This document shows positions 26,826-36,157 of a stretch of DNA of 64,000 nt, piece after piece. The notes under the pieces are model-generated. The model made no database searches. It was not told where the DNA came from and was given only the letters and a program-made list of their open reading frames with translations. Origin of the DNA: an uncultured Saprospiraceae bacterium (GTDB lineage Bacteria; Bacteroidota; Bacteroidia; Chitinophagales; Saprospiraceae); assembly GCA_938016265.1 (NCBI GenBank), contig CALLWB010000001.1, positions 124,001 to 188,000 on the forward strand, in the 5' to 3' direction. How positions within the stretch are numbered: position 1 is the stretch's first letter; every line of letters starts with the position of its first letter. The position numbers and the translations under genes are program-made.

Positions 26826-27404
26826 ATGTTAGAAACAATTTTCAACTCTATTGGAGGAAACGTAGTAAACACAATTGCAGAGAAGGCGGGAGTATCTGTT
26901 GATCAGGCAAAGGAAATGCTGCCAATTGCACAGGAAACGGTAGAAAACGGATTTATGGAGCAGGTGACGAATGGCAATGTATCTGGTATCACGAGTTTGT
27001 TCAATAGCAGTGAAGCTAACTTTGAAGAAAACTCTATTTTCTCTGGTATTAAAACTGCTTTGGTCTCCAATATTATGTCCAAGATGGGACTTCCAGAATC
27101 TGTTGCTGGTATCGCGGCAAAAAGTTGTATTGGAAATGTAATTAGCGAATTGTCGGGTATTACCAAAGACGAATCTGGTTCGGTAACAGAACAGGGTGTT
27201 CTAGCAAAATTTAGTGTTGTTAGTACTCCAATAGTGGAAAACCTGACATCCATGGTCAAAAATGAAACTAGCGGTGTAACAGAAGCTGTTGCAGAAATCG
27301 TAACCCCTACAACAACAGTCAATGAAGTTGGCACCCATACAGCAGAAACTGTGGCAACTGTAGCCAAAGATAAATTGAACAATATCACTGGAGGAGCATT
27401 CTAA
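26826..27404 (+). CDS. DUF937-like hypothetical protein
   Basis: 192 aa, rich in V, T, A and S with no Cys-rich or catalytic motif. The first ~110 residues look like the DUF937 helical domain (FNSIGGNVVNTIAEKAGVSV, EMLPIAQETVENGF, IMSKMGLPESVAGIAAKSC). The C-terminal ~80 residues are Thr/Val-rich (EIVTPTTTVNEVGTHTAETV) and probably extended. No signal peptide. Function unknown. Transcribed alone, with its own terminator. Confidence 0.6.
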   Translation: MLETIFNSIGGNVVNTIAEKAGVSVDQAKEMLPIAQETVENGFMEQVTNGNVSGITSLFNSSEANFEENSIFSGIKTALVSNIMSKMGLPESVAGIAAKSCIGNVISELSGITKDESGSVTEQGVLAKFSVVSTPIVENLTSMVKNETSGVTEAVAEIVTPTTTVNEVGTHTAETVATVAKDKLNNITGGAF

Positions 27405-27432
27405 GAAGAACATTTCTCCTAAGAATATTAGT

Positions 27433-27466
27433 AAGGAGGTAATTCATAAAGAGTTATCTCCTTTTA
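27433..27466 (+). terminator. Intrinsic terminator after the DUF937-like gene
   Basis: 10-bp stem AAGGAGGTAA/TTATCTCCTT (one G-U pair), 11-base loop, followed by TTTTATATTT. Confidence 0.65.
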
Positions 27467-27587
27467 TATTTCCTATACTTCTCAATAAGAGAATCAACAA
27501 AATACCCTTGTTCAAAAAAAAACATGTAATTTTTATTATCCTTAAAAATCATTATTATATTAATGGTTAATTCCAAATAAACAGATA

Positions 27588-28091
27588 ATGAAAAAGGTAG
27601 AAACGTACAAAATAAAAGGGTGGAAGGAGACAGAAACCGGATTGCTAGTGGCTGAAAACAAAGAATGGGTGCTGGTAAAACACATTCCTGGAGACTATGT
27701 GGTGGATGGATATAAATTGTACAAAAAGAAATTTATCAAAAAGAGAAGCTCTAAATCTGAAGAAAATAAAATAAAAAAAGTCCTCCAGCTTAAAAAAATC
27801 AAATCCAAAAAACCATCAAAATTCAAATTTCGAAGTACTGCGAATATGCTGCGATTTATGGAAAAGAATTATGGATTATTCGAATTCCAAGACAACGTCG
27901 AAAATGAGTTATTTTATGGTAAGATCTCTAAAATAAAAAAGGGAAAACTGACCATCGATATGATCGGAACCGATGGCAAAATCGAAAAGAAATATGACTT
28001 CAAATTTTCCCTAAACAAAATAAGGTCCATCACCTTCAAAACTGACTATTTTGAATCGATCAGACTGCTAATGAAAAAGCAGAATAAATAG
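27588..28091 (+). CDS. Hypothetical cytoplasmic protein
   Basis: 167 aa, very lysine-rich (pI clearly basic). It opens with a small beta element (KIKGWKETETGLLVAENKEWVLVKHIPGDYVVDGYKLY), followed by a Lys-rich linker (RSSKSEENKIKKVLQLKKIK) and a second alpha/beta part ending in LNKIRSITFKTDYFESIRLL. The first part resembles the WVLVKHIPxDYVVDGY element of small Bacteroidota hypotheticals. No membrane segment or known catalytic motif. Function unknown. Confidence 0.5.
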   Translation: MKKVETYKIKGWKETETGLLVAENKEWVLVKHIPGDYVVDGYKLYKKKFIKKRSSKSEENKIKKVLQLKKIKSKKPSKFKFRSTANMLRFMEKNYGLFEFQDNVENELFYGKISKIKKGKLTIDMIGTDGKIEKKYDFKFSLNKIRSITFKTDYFESIRLLMKKQNK

Positions 28092-28169
28092 TTTTTCCAG
28101 AACCCAATTTACAGTTACCCCCTTTTCTCTATTGAGTTAAGGTATTTTTGAACGGCCAATATTGAAATT

Positions 28170-28406
28170 ATGAAAGATAAATATCGGTGTGTAAGTTGTG
28201 ATTTCTATGACCAACTGGAGCAGTATGCCACCCGCAATACCAAGTTGTTCCTCAGTTATCTGGCATCTGACGCTACAGAACAACTACAAGCAGTCATCAG
28301 AATTGCTACCCTGGAAACAAAAAACAAGGAAGAGTATATGATTACTAAATCTGGTCTTCGCCTTCGATTAGACCGAATCATATCGCTTACTCCTGCGGTT
28401 GAGTAA
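28170..28406 (+). CDS. Rof-like (Rho-binding antiterminator family) protein
   Basis: 78 aa. It matches the pattern of Rof/YaeO proteins: the N-terminal YRCVSCDFYDQLEQYATRN, a central beta segment (LQAVIRIATLETKNKEE), and the end LRLRLDRIISLTPAVE, comparable to ELRLDKITSF in E. coli Rof. Rof binds Rho and blocks its RNA-binding site, reducing Rho-dependent termination. Similarity here is by eye and short, so the family is likely but the function is inferred. Confidence 0.6.
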   Translation: MKDKYRCVSCDFYDQLEQYATRNTKLFLSYLASDATEQLQAVIRIATLETKNKEEYMITKSGLRLRLDRIISLTPAVE

Positions 28407-28498
28407 GCGGTTGATCGTGGGAGACTCGTTAATTGTTAATGGAGATCGCCAAATTTAGGTCATCCCAATTAGCCTTACACCATTATTCCATTGACCAA

Positions 28499-29305
28499 TT
28501 AAACCTCCTTATGATTGCTCGCTAGCAGTTTTTTCTGGTAGCGGCCCTGAACGATGTCAATCAACACCAGAACAACAATAACAAAATAGAACGTCGTTTT
28601 GCTCATCGGAGTCACTGGATTGCCAAATAGATGCAGGTGCGCCAAATGGCCACCCTCCGACAACAACATAATCCCAACAATAAGCAAAACAAACAAACCA
28701 AGTACTTCGTACATCTTATTCTTTTGCAGAAAATCGGCTACTTTATCGGCGAGGACAATCATCAAAATACCACCTGTCACAATGGCGATGGTCATTAATA
28801 TCAATTGTGGCTGGTACTCCATATCACTAGTTAGGGCCATTGCACTAAGTATCGAATCGAAGGAAAACACCAGGTTCATGATGACAATCCAAAAGATAAT
28901 AGTATTCTTGGAAACGCCCTTTTTGTCAGCATCCTCTGGCCCGTGATGATCGTCGATCAACATCATGTGCCAAATCTCTTTTACTGCCGTATAGATAATA
29001 AAAACCCCACCGAGTAGCACGATAATGCTATGCACATTAAACTCAAACTCAAGGATAGAATTGCCATGCAGGCTCATAAATGGATCCTGGAAATACTGGA
29101 TCAACGACATCAGCACAAACAGCAATACAATCCGTAGGATTATAGCAAGGCCAACGCCCATTTTTCGTACAAAACTTTGCTCCTCTTTGGGTGCTTTTTT
29201 AGATTCTAAAGAGATATAAAGCAGGTTGTCAAACCCTAGCACCGCTTGTAGCAAAACAAGCATAACTAATGTAAAAAGACTGTCTAACGTTAAAAGCTGT
29301 TCCAT
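28499..29305 (-). CDS. TerC-family integral membrane protein
   Basis: 268 aa with seven or so membrane helices. The conserved acidic membrane motifs are present: GFDNLLYISLESKKAP near residue 25 and FSFDSILSAMALT near 155. TerC/Alx family proteins are linked to manganese (or other metal ion) export and to metalation of exported proteins. ATG start. A TAAATTTG box on the minus strand at 29361-29354 could be its -7 element. The 29306-29651 interval before the divergent AraC gene shows no further feature. Confidence 0.88.
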   Translation of the reverse strand: MEQLLTLDSLFTLVMLVLLQAVLGFDNLLYISLESKKAPKEEQSFVRKMGVGLAIILRIVLLFVLMSLIQYFQDPFMSLHGNSILEFEFNVHSIIVLLGGVFIIYTAVKEIWHMMLIDDHHGPEDADKKGVSKNTIIFWIVIMNLVFSFDSILSAMALTSDMEYQPQLILMTIAIVTGGILMIVLADKVADFLQKNKMYEVLGLFVLLIVGIMLLSEGGHLAHLHLFGNPVTPMSKTTFYFVIVVLVLIDIVQGRYQKKLLASNHKEV

Positions 29306-29651
29306 AACAATTCAGAAATATTATTCAAGTGTACAGGTGGATAAAATAAAGGGCAAATTTACACAAAAGGATGAATTTAAACCCATGTCATTAAAGATTT
29401 AGAATAATTATTTGCGGGGACTCGGTGGTCTGTTTTGTTTTTCCTTACGGAGAATGGAATCCTGTTTGACTATTGTAGGTTGGCCGTAAATTTGTGTTGG
29501 CCTGCTTTTTACTAGTATTTTTTCGCACCGAAATTGTTCATATTTGTATAATCCTGTCGTTTTGTCGTCACCATTTCAGAAATCCAACTATGCCCTCATT
29601 TCTAAAACTATTAGCAAAACATTTTGTTAATTTGACTTAAGAAAAAAGCCT

Positions 29652-30479
29652 ATGATGTATAACGGGAAAAACGGAGAATACTTTGAGATCTCAGAGGTCA
29701 CGTCTGAAAATTGTGAGCTCTTAAAGCAATCTAAACAAAGTGCGCTCAGCCTGATTTGGTTTGAATCAGACGGCAATCGAATCACTATAGATACCAAAGA
29801 ACACACCTTTAACACCAATACCATTGTTTGCCTGACAGAGTTTCATAAAATCGAGGTCAAATCTTTGAACAAGGCTAAATTGCTTCGGTTCAATCGGCCA
29901 TTTTACTGCATTTTAGACCACGACAGCGAGGTCGGATGCAAGGGGATTCTATTTTTCGGAGCAAGCAATCTTCCAATATTAAACCCCAATGATAAAGAGG
30001 AAGACCTACTAAAAACGGTATGGAAAATGCTAGCCCTAGAAATGGAATCAAGAGACAACCTACAATTAGAAATGCTCCAAATGATGCTGAAACGGATCTT
30101 AATTTTATGCACTCGCATCTACAAAAACAACGAAGGTTTTCAAAAACTCGCCTCCAATTCGATTGGCATTGTACGCGATTTCAATTTTTTAGTCGAACAA
30201 CATTTTAAAGAAAAACATGGCGTTGCAGAATACGCCACAATGCTACATAAATCGCCAAAAACCCTCGCCAACCTCTTCAAAAAGCTAGGAGATAAAACGC
30301 CTCTACAATACATTCAACAACGCATCATGGTCGAAGCAAGACGACTATTAAATTACTCAGAAAAAAACATTTCGGATATTGCCTATGATTTGGGATATAA
30401 TGACGTACAATCCTTCAGTAGGTTTTTCAAAAAACAAGAAGGCCTCTCCCCACTAGATTTTAGAAATAACAACGCATAA
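29652..30479 (+). CDS. AraC/XylS-family transcriptional regulator
   Basis: 275 aa. The C-terminal third holds two helix-turn-helix motifs (VAEYATMLHKSPKTLANLFKKL, then ISDIAYDLGYNDVQSFSRFFKK ending LSPLDFRNN), which is the AraC signature. The N-terminal part is a cupin-like ligand domain (NTNTIVCLTEFHKIEVKSLN). A second ATG lies one codon in, so the start is uncertain by one residue. The regulated gene is unknown; divergent TerC is a candidate. Confidence 0.85.
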   Translation: MMYNGKNGEYFEISEVTSENCELLKQSKQSALSLIWFESDGNRITIDTKEHTFNTNTIVCLTEFHKIEVKSLNKAKLLRFNRPFYCILDHDSEVGCKGILFFGASNLPILNPNDKEEDLLKTVWKMLALEMESRDNLQLEMLQMMLKRILILCTRIYKNNEGFQKLASNSIGIVRDFNFLVEQHFKEKHGVAEYATMLHKSPKTLANLFKKLGDKTPLQYIQQRIMVEARRLLNYSEKNISDIAYDLGYNDVQSFSRFFKKQEGLSPLDFRNNNA

Positions 30480-30647
30480 ATATATTATTTTTTTTGCTTA
30501 AAAAACTTCGTTTTTGACGTTTTAAACAGGAAATCGCTCCACAAATCAAATAAAATGTAACCACCTCAACGCTTGATATTAGACCGATTTCCAAACTTTA
30601 AGCACCTCATTTTTGTCCTCAGGGAACTATTTTTAGAATAATTAAGT

Positions 30648-30655
30648 TATCTTTG
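30648..30655 (+). promoter_or_regulatory. Candidate -7 box of the RRM protein gene
   Basis: TATCTTTG matches TAnnTTTG. The implied leader is about 60 bases and contains an imperfect inverted repeat (CGATTGGA...TCCAAATCG), a feature often seen before cold-responsive RNA-binding protein genes. Confidence 0.4.
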
Positions 30656-30719
30656 TATGTAGTCGATTGGAAATTAAAATCCAAATCGGCAGTATTTTTT
30701 TTATTTTAAAATTTTATTT

Positions 30720-31010
30720 ATGAACATTTTTGTAGCAAAGTTAAACTTTGACACAGTAGAGTCCGACCTTAGAGAAGCATTCGAAGCATACGGACCAACA
30801 GATTCAGTAAAAATCATTATGGACAAATTCACTGGTAGATCTAAAGGCTTCGGCTTTGTTGAAATGCCTGATGATGATGCAGCTCAAAACGCAATTGACG
30901 GTTTAAACGATACTGAATTAGACGGCAGAACAATTGTCGTTAAGAAAGCAGAACCAAGAGAGAGAAGAGATAACAACCGCGGTGGCGGTGGATATAACAG
31001 CAGATACTAG
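30720..31010 (+). CDS. RRM-domain RNA-binding protein with Gly/Arg tail
   Basis: 96 aa. A single RRM covers residues 1-80, with RNP2 MNIFVAKLNF and RNP1 KGFGFVEMP. The tail RRDNNRGGGGYNSRY is RGG-like. Such proteins (Rbp family) are abundant in cyanobacteria and Bacteroidota, bind RNA in the cytoplasm and are often cold-induced. A candidate promoter and structured leader lie upstream, and a strong terminator follows 20 bp after the stop. Confidence 0.92.
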   Translation: MNIFVAKLNFDTVESDLREAFEAYGPTDSVKIIMDKFTGRSKGFGFVEMPDDDAAQNAIDGLNDTELDGRTIVVKKAEPRERRDNNRGGGGYNSRY

Positions 31011-31030
31011 AAAAAGGATTTCTTTCTAAT

Positions 31031-31068
31031 AAAAAAGCTTTTGCAATTTGCAAAAGCTTTTTTTTTGC
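31031..31068 (+). terminator. Intrinsic terminator of the RRM gene
   Basis: Perfect inverted repeat AAAAAAGCTTTTGCAA/TTGCAAAAGCTTTTTT around one base, followed by further T (to 31066). Symmetrical, so it could also act on the minus strand. Confidence 0.85.
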
Positions 31069-31123
31069 TCAATACCGAATAAGATTTCCAAATACTAGAG
31101 ACGAAACGAAACCACGCAAATTC

Positions 31124-31158
31124 AAAAAGGTTACTCGATGTTTTCGGGTAACCTTTTT
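31124..31158. terminator. Second terminator-like hairpin
   Basis: AAAAAGGTTAC/GTAACCTTTTT (31124-31134 with 31148-31158), A-tract before and T-tract after, hence bidirectional. It lies 55 bp after the first terminator and 120 bp from prfC on the other strand; an RNA of about 60 nt could lie between the two. Confidence 0.6.
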
Positions 31159-31278
31159 GCTTGTTTCTTTTGAAACTTTAATACATTATGGGTATAATAC
31201 GTAGGCTGAACAATGGCAATTTCCTTTTAGTTAAAATAATCTTCCCTTTGTTGCCCAGTATAGATCGGTATCGTTTCC

Positions 31279-32859
31279 TTACATTTCCGATTTAAAATGA
31301 AATTCCACCTCAGGAAAATCTTGCTTTGCCATATTAAGCATCCATGCAGACTCTGCTAGAAAAACATCTTTGCCTTGTTTGTCAATGCCCATGTGCCTTT
31401 TTTTCTTTGTAATAAATTCTTTGAGTTTGGCCGGGTCTTCTGCACTTAACCAACATGCTTTGTGCAAGCTGACGGGCTCATACTTGCATTTTGCCCCGTA
31501 CTCATGCTCCAACCGGTATTGAATTACTTCAAATTGGAGTGCACCAACGGTACCGATGATCTTCCGATTGGTCATTACCTGTTGAAAGAGTTGCGCTACC
31601 CCTTCATCCATCAATTGGTCAATCCCCTTGGCCAACTGCTTAGCTTTTAACGGATCAGCATTCACAATATACCTAAATTGCTCTGGAGAAAAACTAGGGA
31701 TCCCCTTGAAGTGCAGTTTTTCTCCTTCCGTAAGCGTATCTCCAATCTTAAACTTTCCAGAGTCGTACAACCCAATGATGTCACCAGGATAAGCGACATC
31801 AACGATCGATTTTTTGGCCGCCATAAACGACGTAGGATTCGAAAATTTTAGTTTTTTGTCTGCTCTGACATGCAAGTAGTTTTTATTGCGCTCAAACATT
31901 CCTGAACAAATCCGCACAAAGGCAATCCGGTCTCTATGCTTAGGATCAATATTCGCGTGAATTTTAAACACAAATCCTGAAAACTTATCTTCCGTAGGCA
32001 GAACCTCTCGTTCTTCTGTATTACCAGGCCTTGGAGTTGGCGCGATTTCAACAAAACAATCCAAAAGCTCCTTGACCCCAAAATTGTTGATCGCACTACC
32101 AAAAAAGACAGGCGATTGCTTTCCAGCCAAGTAAGCTTCCTTGTCAAATGAAGGATAAACGCCTTCAATGATTTCTACTTCTTCTCTCAATTCTCGCGCT
32201 AATCTTTCCGGGATGTGTTCATCAAGCAAAGGATCAGAAAGGTCAGTGATTTGAAGGACTTCTTCAGTCGTTTGCTTCCCGTGTGGACTAAATAGATTTA
32301 GTTTCGATTCATAAATATTATACACCCCTTTAAAATCCGGCCCCATACCAATTGGCCAACTCAATGGGCAGACATTCAATTTTAGTTTTAGTTCGATTTC
32401 ATCTAATAACTCAACCCCATCTTTTCCATCTCTATCCAGTTTGTTTACAAAAACAATGACCGGCGTATCACGCATTCTGCAGACTTCTACCAGTTTTTCT
32501 GTTTGTGCCTCGACCCCTTTCGCTACATCAATGACCACGATCACACTATCCACTGCCGTCAATGTTCGATACGTATCCTCCGCAAAATCTTTGTGACCGG
32601 GTGTATCAAGGATATTTACTTGCAAATCTCTATACTCAAATCCCATGACAGACGTCGCAACAGAGATACCCCGTTGTTTCTCAATCTCCATGAAATCGGA
32701 CGTAGCGGTCTTCTTGATTTTATTAGATTTTACTGCTCCAGCAACTTGTATTGCCCCTCCGAAAAGCAATAGCTTTTCCGTAAGTGTCGTTTTCCCGGCA
32801 TCCGGGTGACTAATAATCGCGAAGGTTCTCCGACGTTCAATTTCTTCCTTAAAACCCAT
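31279..32859 (-). CDS. prfC: Peptide chain release factor 3
   Basis: 526 aa, the normal RF3 length. GTPase motifs: G1 [15 protein letters not shown]3 [12 protein letters not shown] and G4 VNKLDRDG; the segment [19 protein letters not shown] is RF3-like switch 1 sequence. RF3 is a GTPase that recycles RF1/RF2 from the ribosome after stop-codon recognition. It lies 14 bp after glyA on the same strand, so the two are probably one transcript. Confidence 0.95.
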   Translation of the reverse strand: MGFKEEIERRRTFAIISHPDAGKTTLTEKLLLFGGAIQVAGAVKSNKIKKTATSDFMEIEKQRGISVATSVMGFEYRDLQVNILDTPGHKDFAEDTYRTLTAVDSVIVVIDVAKGVEAQTEKLVEVCRMRDTPVIVFVNKLDRDGKDGVELLDEIELKLKLNVCPLSWPIGMGPDFKGVYNIYESKLNLFSPHGKQTTEEVLQITDLSDPLLDEHIPERLARELREEVEIIEGVYPSFDKEAYLAGKQSPVFFGSAINNFGVKELLDCFVEIAPTPRPGNTEEREVLPTEDKFSGFVFKIHANIDPKHRDRIAFVRICSGMFERNKNYLHVRADKKLKFSNPTSFMAAKKSIVDVAYPGDIIGLYDSGKFKIGDTLTEGEKLHFKGIPSFSPEQFRYIVNADPLKAKQLAKGIDQLMDEGVAQLFQQVMTNRKIIGTVGALQFEVIQYRLEHEYGAKCKYEPVSLHKACWLSAEDPAKLKEFITKKKRHMGIDKQGKDVFLAESAWMLNMAKQDFPEVEFHFKSEM

Positions 32860-32873
32860 ATCTATTATATCTT

Positions 32874-34142
32874 TTAGTACAGCGGGAAATCCTGCATGTA
32901 CTGATGTATGTCTTCTTTTACTTGTTGAATAATGGTGTCGTTTTCATGGTTTTCAATGACCTGATTGATCCATTTCACGACCTGAAGGCAATCTTTTTCT
33001 TCAAACCCTCTTGTTGTGACAGCGGGAGTACCAATTCGAATACCAGAGGTTACCATTGGTGACTGAGTATCAAATGGGACCATGTTTTTGTTGACCGTTA
33101 TTTCTGCGCGGACAAGGGCTTGTTCTGCTTGTTTTCCAGTTATATTTTTGGACCGAAGATCGATCAGCATTAAGTGGTTGTCTGTACCGCCGGAGATGAC
33201 ACCATATCCGTGCTCGACAAAGGCATCGGCCATCACTTTTGCGTTTTTGATCACTTGTACCTGATAGTCTTTGAAACTTGGCTGTAAAGCTTCATGAAAT
33301 GCGACCGCTTTCGCAGCAATAACATGTTCTAAAGGCCCGCCTTGCATACCTGGAAAAACACCAGAGTTCAAGATACCAGACATCTTTCGGACTGTTCCTT
33401 TTTTAGTGGTTAAACCCCAAGGATTTTCAAAGTTTTTGCCCATCATAATCAATCCACCTCTTGGCCCTCTGAGGGTTTTATGAGTGGTAGTCGTGACAAT
33501 GTGGCAATGTTGCATTGGGTCATTTAGCAATCCCACCGCTATCAATCCTGCGGGGTGAGCGATATCAGCTAACAGCAACGCTCCTACAGAATCTGCAATT
33601 TCGCGAAAGCGTTTGTAATCCCAATCCCTTGAATAGGCGGAGGCACCACAAATGATCAACTTTGGTTGTTCTTTCTCAGCAGTTATGGCAACCTTGTCCA
33701 TATCTATTTTTCCGGTTTCTTTCTCTACACCATAAAAACTTGGCTGGTAGACCTTCCCGCTAAAATTGACTGGACTCCCATGCGACAAATGCCCACCATG
33801 AGAAAGATCAAATCCTAGTATTTTGTCTCCTGGTTGTAACACAGCCAGAAAAACGGCGGCATTGGCCTGTGCACCGGAGTGCGGTTGTACATTGGCGTAT
33901 TCAGCACCAAACAACTCTTTTACCCGATCGATGGCTAGTTGCTCGATTTCGTCGATTACTTCGCAGCCACCGTAGTAGCGTTTTCCTGGGTATCCTTCTG
34001 CATACTTGTTGGTCGCGCAGGATCCCATCGCATTGATGACTTGTTGGCTAGTAAAATTTTCAGAGGCGATAAGCTCTATTCCATTTCGCTGACGCGACAA
34101 TTCTTTTTGGAGTAAATCGAAAATCTTTGTGTCTTGGTGCAT
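32874..34142 (-). CDS. glyA: Serine hydroxymethyltransferase
   Basis: 422 aa, typical length. Visible marks: [16 protein letters not shown] near the N-terminus, the PLP-lysine segment [14 protein letters not shown], and [21 protein letters not shown] near the C-terminus. It interconverts serine and glycine with transfer of a one-carbon unit to tetrahydrofolate, using pyridoxal phosphate; cytoplasmic tetramer or dimer. A TAAATTTG box on the minus strand at 34179-34172 is a possible -7 promoter element. Confidence 0.95.
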   Translation of the reverse strand: MHQDTKIFDLLQKELSRQRNGIELIASENFTSQQVINAMGSCATNKYAEGYPGKRYYGGCEVIDEIEQLAIDRVKELFGAEYANVQPHSGAQANAAVFLAVLQPGDKILGFDLSHGGHLSHGSPVNFSGKVYQPSFYGVEKETGKIDMDKVAITAEKEQPKLIICGASAYSRDWDYKRFREIADSVGALLLADIAHPAGLIAVGLLNDPMQHCHIVTTTTHKTLRGPRGGLIMMGKNFENPWGLTTKKGTVRKMSGILNSGVFPGMQGGPLEHVIAAKAVAFHEALQPSFKDYQVQVIKNAKVMADAFVEHGYGVISGGTDNHLMLIDLRSKNITGKQAEQALVRAEITVNKNMVPFDTQSPMVTSGIRIGTPAVTTRGFEEKDCLQVVKWINQVIENHENDTIIQQVKEDIHQYMQDFPLY

Positions 34143-34288
34143 TGCCCTTTATTGAGATTAAAGAATGGCCGCAAATTTACAATAATTTTTAGGGGAATTA
34201 AGATTTGAAGCCGTTCGTTTTGAAATTGGTTTGTTAGGGACTTGCGGGGGCTGCTTAAAGTTGGTAACTTTATCAAAACTAGATAGAG

Positions 34289-35233
34289 TTGCCACCAAAA
34301 AACAGAGTAAAACAAGCCAGTTGCCTTAATTGCAGCAAAGCATTTTCAGAACCTGTCAATTTTTGCCCGGATTGTGGCCAGGAGAATCATGAATTTCGCC
34401 AGCCGCTTCGATCAATTTTGGGTGATGTATTTGAGAATTTATTGAACATTGACTCCCGGTTTTTTAAAACCTTATCTACGCTTATTCTTGCTCCCGGGAA
34501 AATCACAAAAGAATACAATGCAGGCTTACGGAATAGCTATGCTCCTCCAATTCGGTTTTATTTGTTTGCGAGTTTGATCTATTTTTTGTTGTACCCTATG
34601 GTTTCTGGTTCTGGGGGCCATTCCAATGAGAAAATAATTGATTCTTTTGAAGAAACCCTTTCGGATACGGACTCCATAACGCTAAATCTTGGTTTGCAAT
34701 CCATAAAACTACGTAGTGATGAATTGATTGGTGTCAGTGAGTTTTCAGATGCTCAGGTAGACTCCTTTTTTGTAGCACGGGGGCTGGAACCTACTTATTT
34801 TTCAAAAAAGCTGTTTCATCAGTCTGCCCGACTGATCAATTCAAATGGCCGGTCTATGAAGCAGCAATTGATGCGGAATATTTCTATTGGCATGTTCTTT
34901 CTTATGCCTGTTTTTGCTGGAATTATGGCATTGTTTTATCGGCGACAAAAACGGTATTTTGTAGAACATTTGATTTACTCCATCCATTTGCATACTCTTG
35001 CTTTTTTATGGATGACCTTCTTATTGATATTCATGTATTTTGATTTTCTGTCCTACGGGCTTTTGGTCTTTGCAGGAATACTTGCTTACTTGATCATTTC
35101 CCAAATGAAGGTTTATGGAACACCATTTAAGAAGGTATTGCTTAAGACAATTGGAATTTTGGCTGTTTATGTCATTTGTGGGGCAATAGCTTTGACCGTT
35201 ATTTCTATCCTTAGTGTGATTTTTTATAATTAA
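34289..35233 (+). CDS. DUF3667-family membrane protein with N-terminal zinc ribbon
   Basis: 314 aa from a TTG at 34289; the frame is closed at 34280-34282 and no ATG lies before the conserved region. The N-terminus has CLNCSKAF and FCPDCGQ, a four-Cys zinc ribbon. The conserved DUF3667 block follows (FRQPLRSILGDVFENLLNID, TLILAPGKITKEYNAGLR, PPIRFYLFASLIYFLL). Four more C-terminal membrane helices end at position 314. The biochemical role of DUF3667 is not known to me. The AraC-type regulator begins 3 bp downstream, so they form one operon. Confidence 0.75.
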   Translation: MPPKNRVKQASCLNCSKAFSEPVNFCPDCGQENHEFRQPLRSILGDVFENLLNIDSRFFKTLSTLILAPGKITKEYNAGLRNSYAPPIRFYLFASLIYFLLYPMVSGSGGHSNEKIIDSFEETLSDTDSITLNLGLQSIKLRSDELIGVSEFSDAQVDSFFVARGLEPTYFSKKLFHQSARLINSNGRSMKQQLMRNISIGMFFLMPVFAGIMALFYRRQKRYFVEHLIYSIHLHTLAFLWMTFLLIFMYFDFLSYGLLVFAGILAYLIISQMKVYGTPFKKVLLKTIGILAVYVICGAIALTVISILSVIFYN

Positions 35234-35236
35234 TAA

Positions 35237-36082
35237 ATGAAAACGCCCAATATTGAATACCAGCAAATTGAACCGAAGAACGAAACTCTCAAAAAACTTG
35301 TCAAGGTATATTATATACATAAGTCGACTGTTGAAAACAGGGTAGAACGCATTACTTACTTTCCGAACTACGCGACCACAATAAATATTTACAAGAACAG
35401 TGCGGTCAAATGTACTGCCTACAGTAGGACACATACCTACCATTCCAACAAAAAATTTCTAAAACTACTCGTCGGAAAATTCGACAAATCCAGGGAGATC
35501 ATAATGAAAGGCCCCTTTGATAAGTTGACAATTGTCTTTCATCCGCTGGGCTTAAATCACTTCTTATCTCCATTATCCAAGTATGTGGAAGATCATTTTT
35601 CTTTGTTTAATGAATTTGGTGAATCTTTTGACGAGACATTAGAAAAAGTCTTTGCTACTAATTCAATAGAATTGAAACGAGACCATTTAGATGCTTATTT
35701 AACAAAGAAGTACATCGGATTTGAAGCTCCAAAACTAACTCATGCCGTCCACAAAATTTTAAACGATGCAGATTCCTATTCCATCGCACAAATTGCAACA
35801 GAACTGAAAATTTCTAGAAAAACCCTTCTACGACTATTCAAAAAACATCTGGCGATCAGTCCTTCAGAATACAAGTCCATTGCAAAACTTAGGAAGGCAA
35901 TAAATTTCTATAAAAAAAACGCCAATCAACCAAAGCTCTCCACACTGGCCTACGAATCGCTTTACTACGACCAATCCGATTTGAACCACCACTTCAAAGA
36001 AAAAACCGGGCTTACCCCCAAGGAGCTATTCAACAAAATTCAAACAATTGAGCATGGATTGTATTGGTTGATTGACAAATGA
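35237..36082 (+). CDS. AraC-family transcriptional regulator
   Basis: 281 aa. The C-terminal ~100 residues contain the two helix-turn-helix elements (SIAQIATELKISRKTLLRLFKK, then LSTLAYESLYYDQSDLNHHFKEK ending GLTPKELFN). The N-terminal ~160 residues are a ligand or dimer domain (FDKLTIVFHPLGLNHFLSPL). It lies 3 bp after the DUF3667 gene. A GACATTC/GAATGTC repeat downstream, before the hydrolase-like lipoprotein gene, is a candidate binding site. Confidence 0.85.
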   Translation: MKTPNIEYQQIEPKNETLKKLVKVYYIHKSTVENRVERITYFPNYATTINIYKNSAVKCTAYSRTHTYHSNKKFLKLLVGKFDKSREIIMKGPFDKLTIVFHPLGLNHFLSPLSKYVEDHFSLFNEFGESFDETLEKVFATNSIELKRDHLDAYLTKKYIGFEAPKLTHAVHKILNDADSYSIAQIATELKISRKTLLRLFKKHLAISPSEYKSIAKLRKAINFYKKNANQPKLSTLAYESLYYDQSDLNHHFKEKTGLTPKELFNKIQTIEHGLYWLIDK

Positions 36083-36099
36083 CCCTGTCCCAAAAGTCC

Positions 36100-36145
36100 A
36101 AGACATTCGTTCAAGAATGTCTTAATATTGTCTATTTAGAATGTC
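36100..36145. promoter_or_regulatory. GACATTC/GAATGTC repeats, candidate AraC-type operator
   Basis: AAGACATTC-GTTCAA-GAATGTCTT (36100-36123) is a perfect inverted repeat. A third half-site AGAATGTC follows at 36138-36145, a direct repeat of 36114-36121 at 24 bp. It lies between the AraC gene and the hydrolase-like gene, 12 bp before the latter's start codon. It could alternatively be a weak terminator of the AraC gene. Confidence 0.4.
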
Positions 36146-36157
36146 AAACTTAATAAG

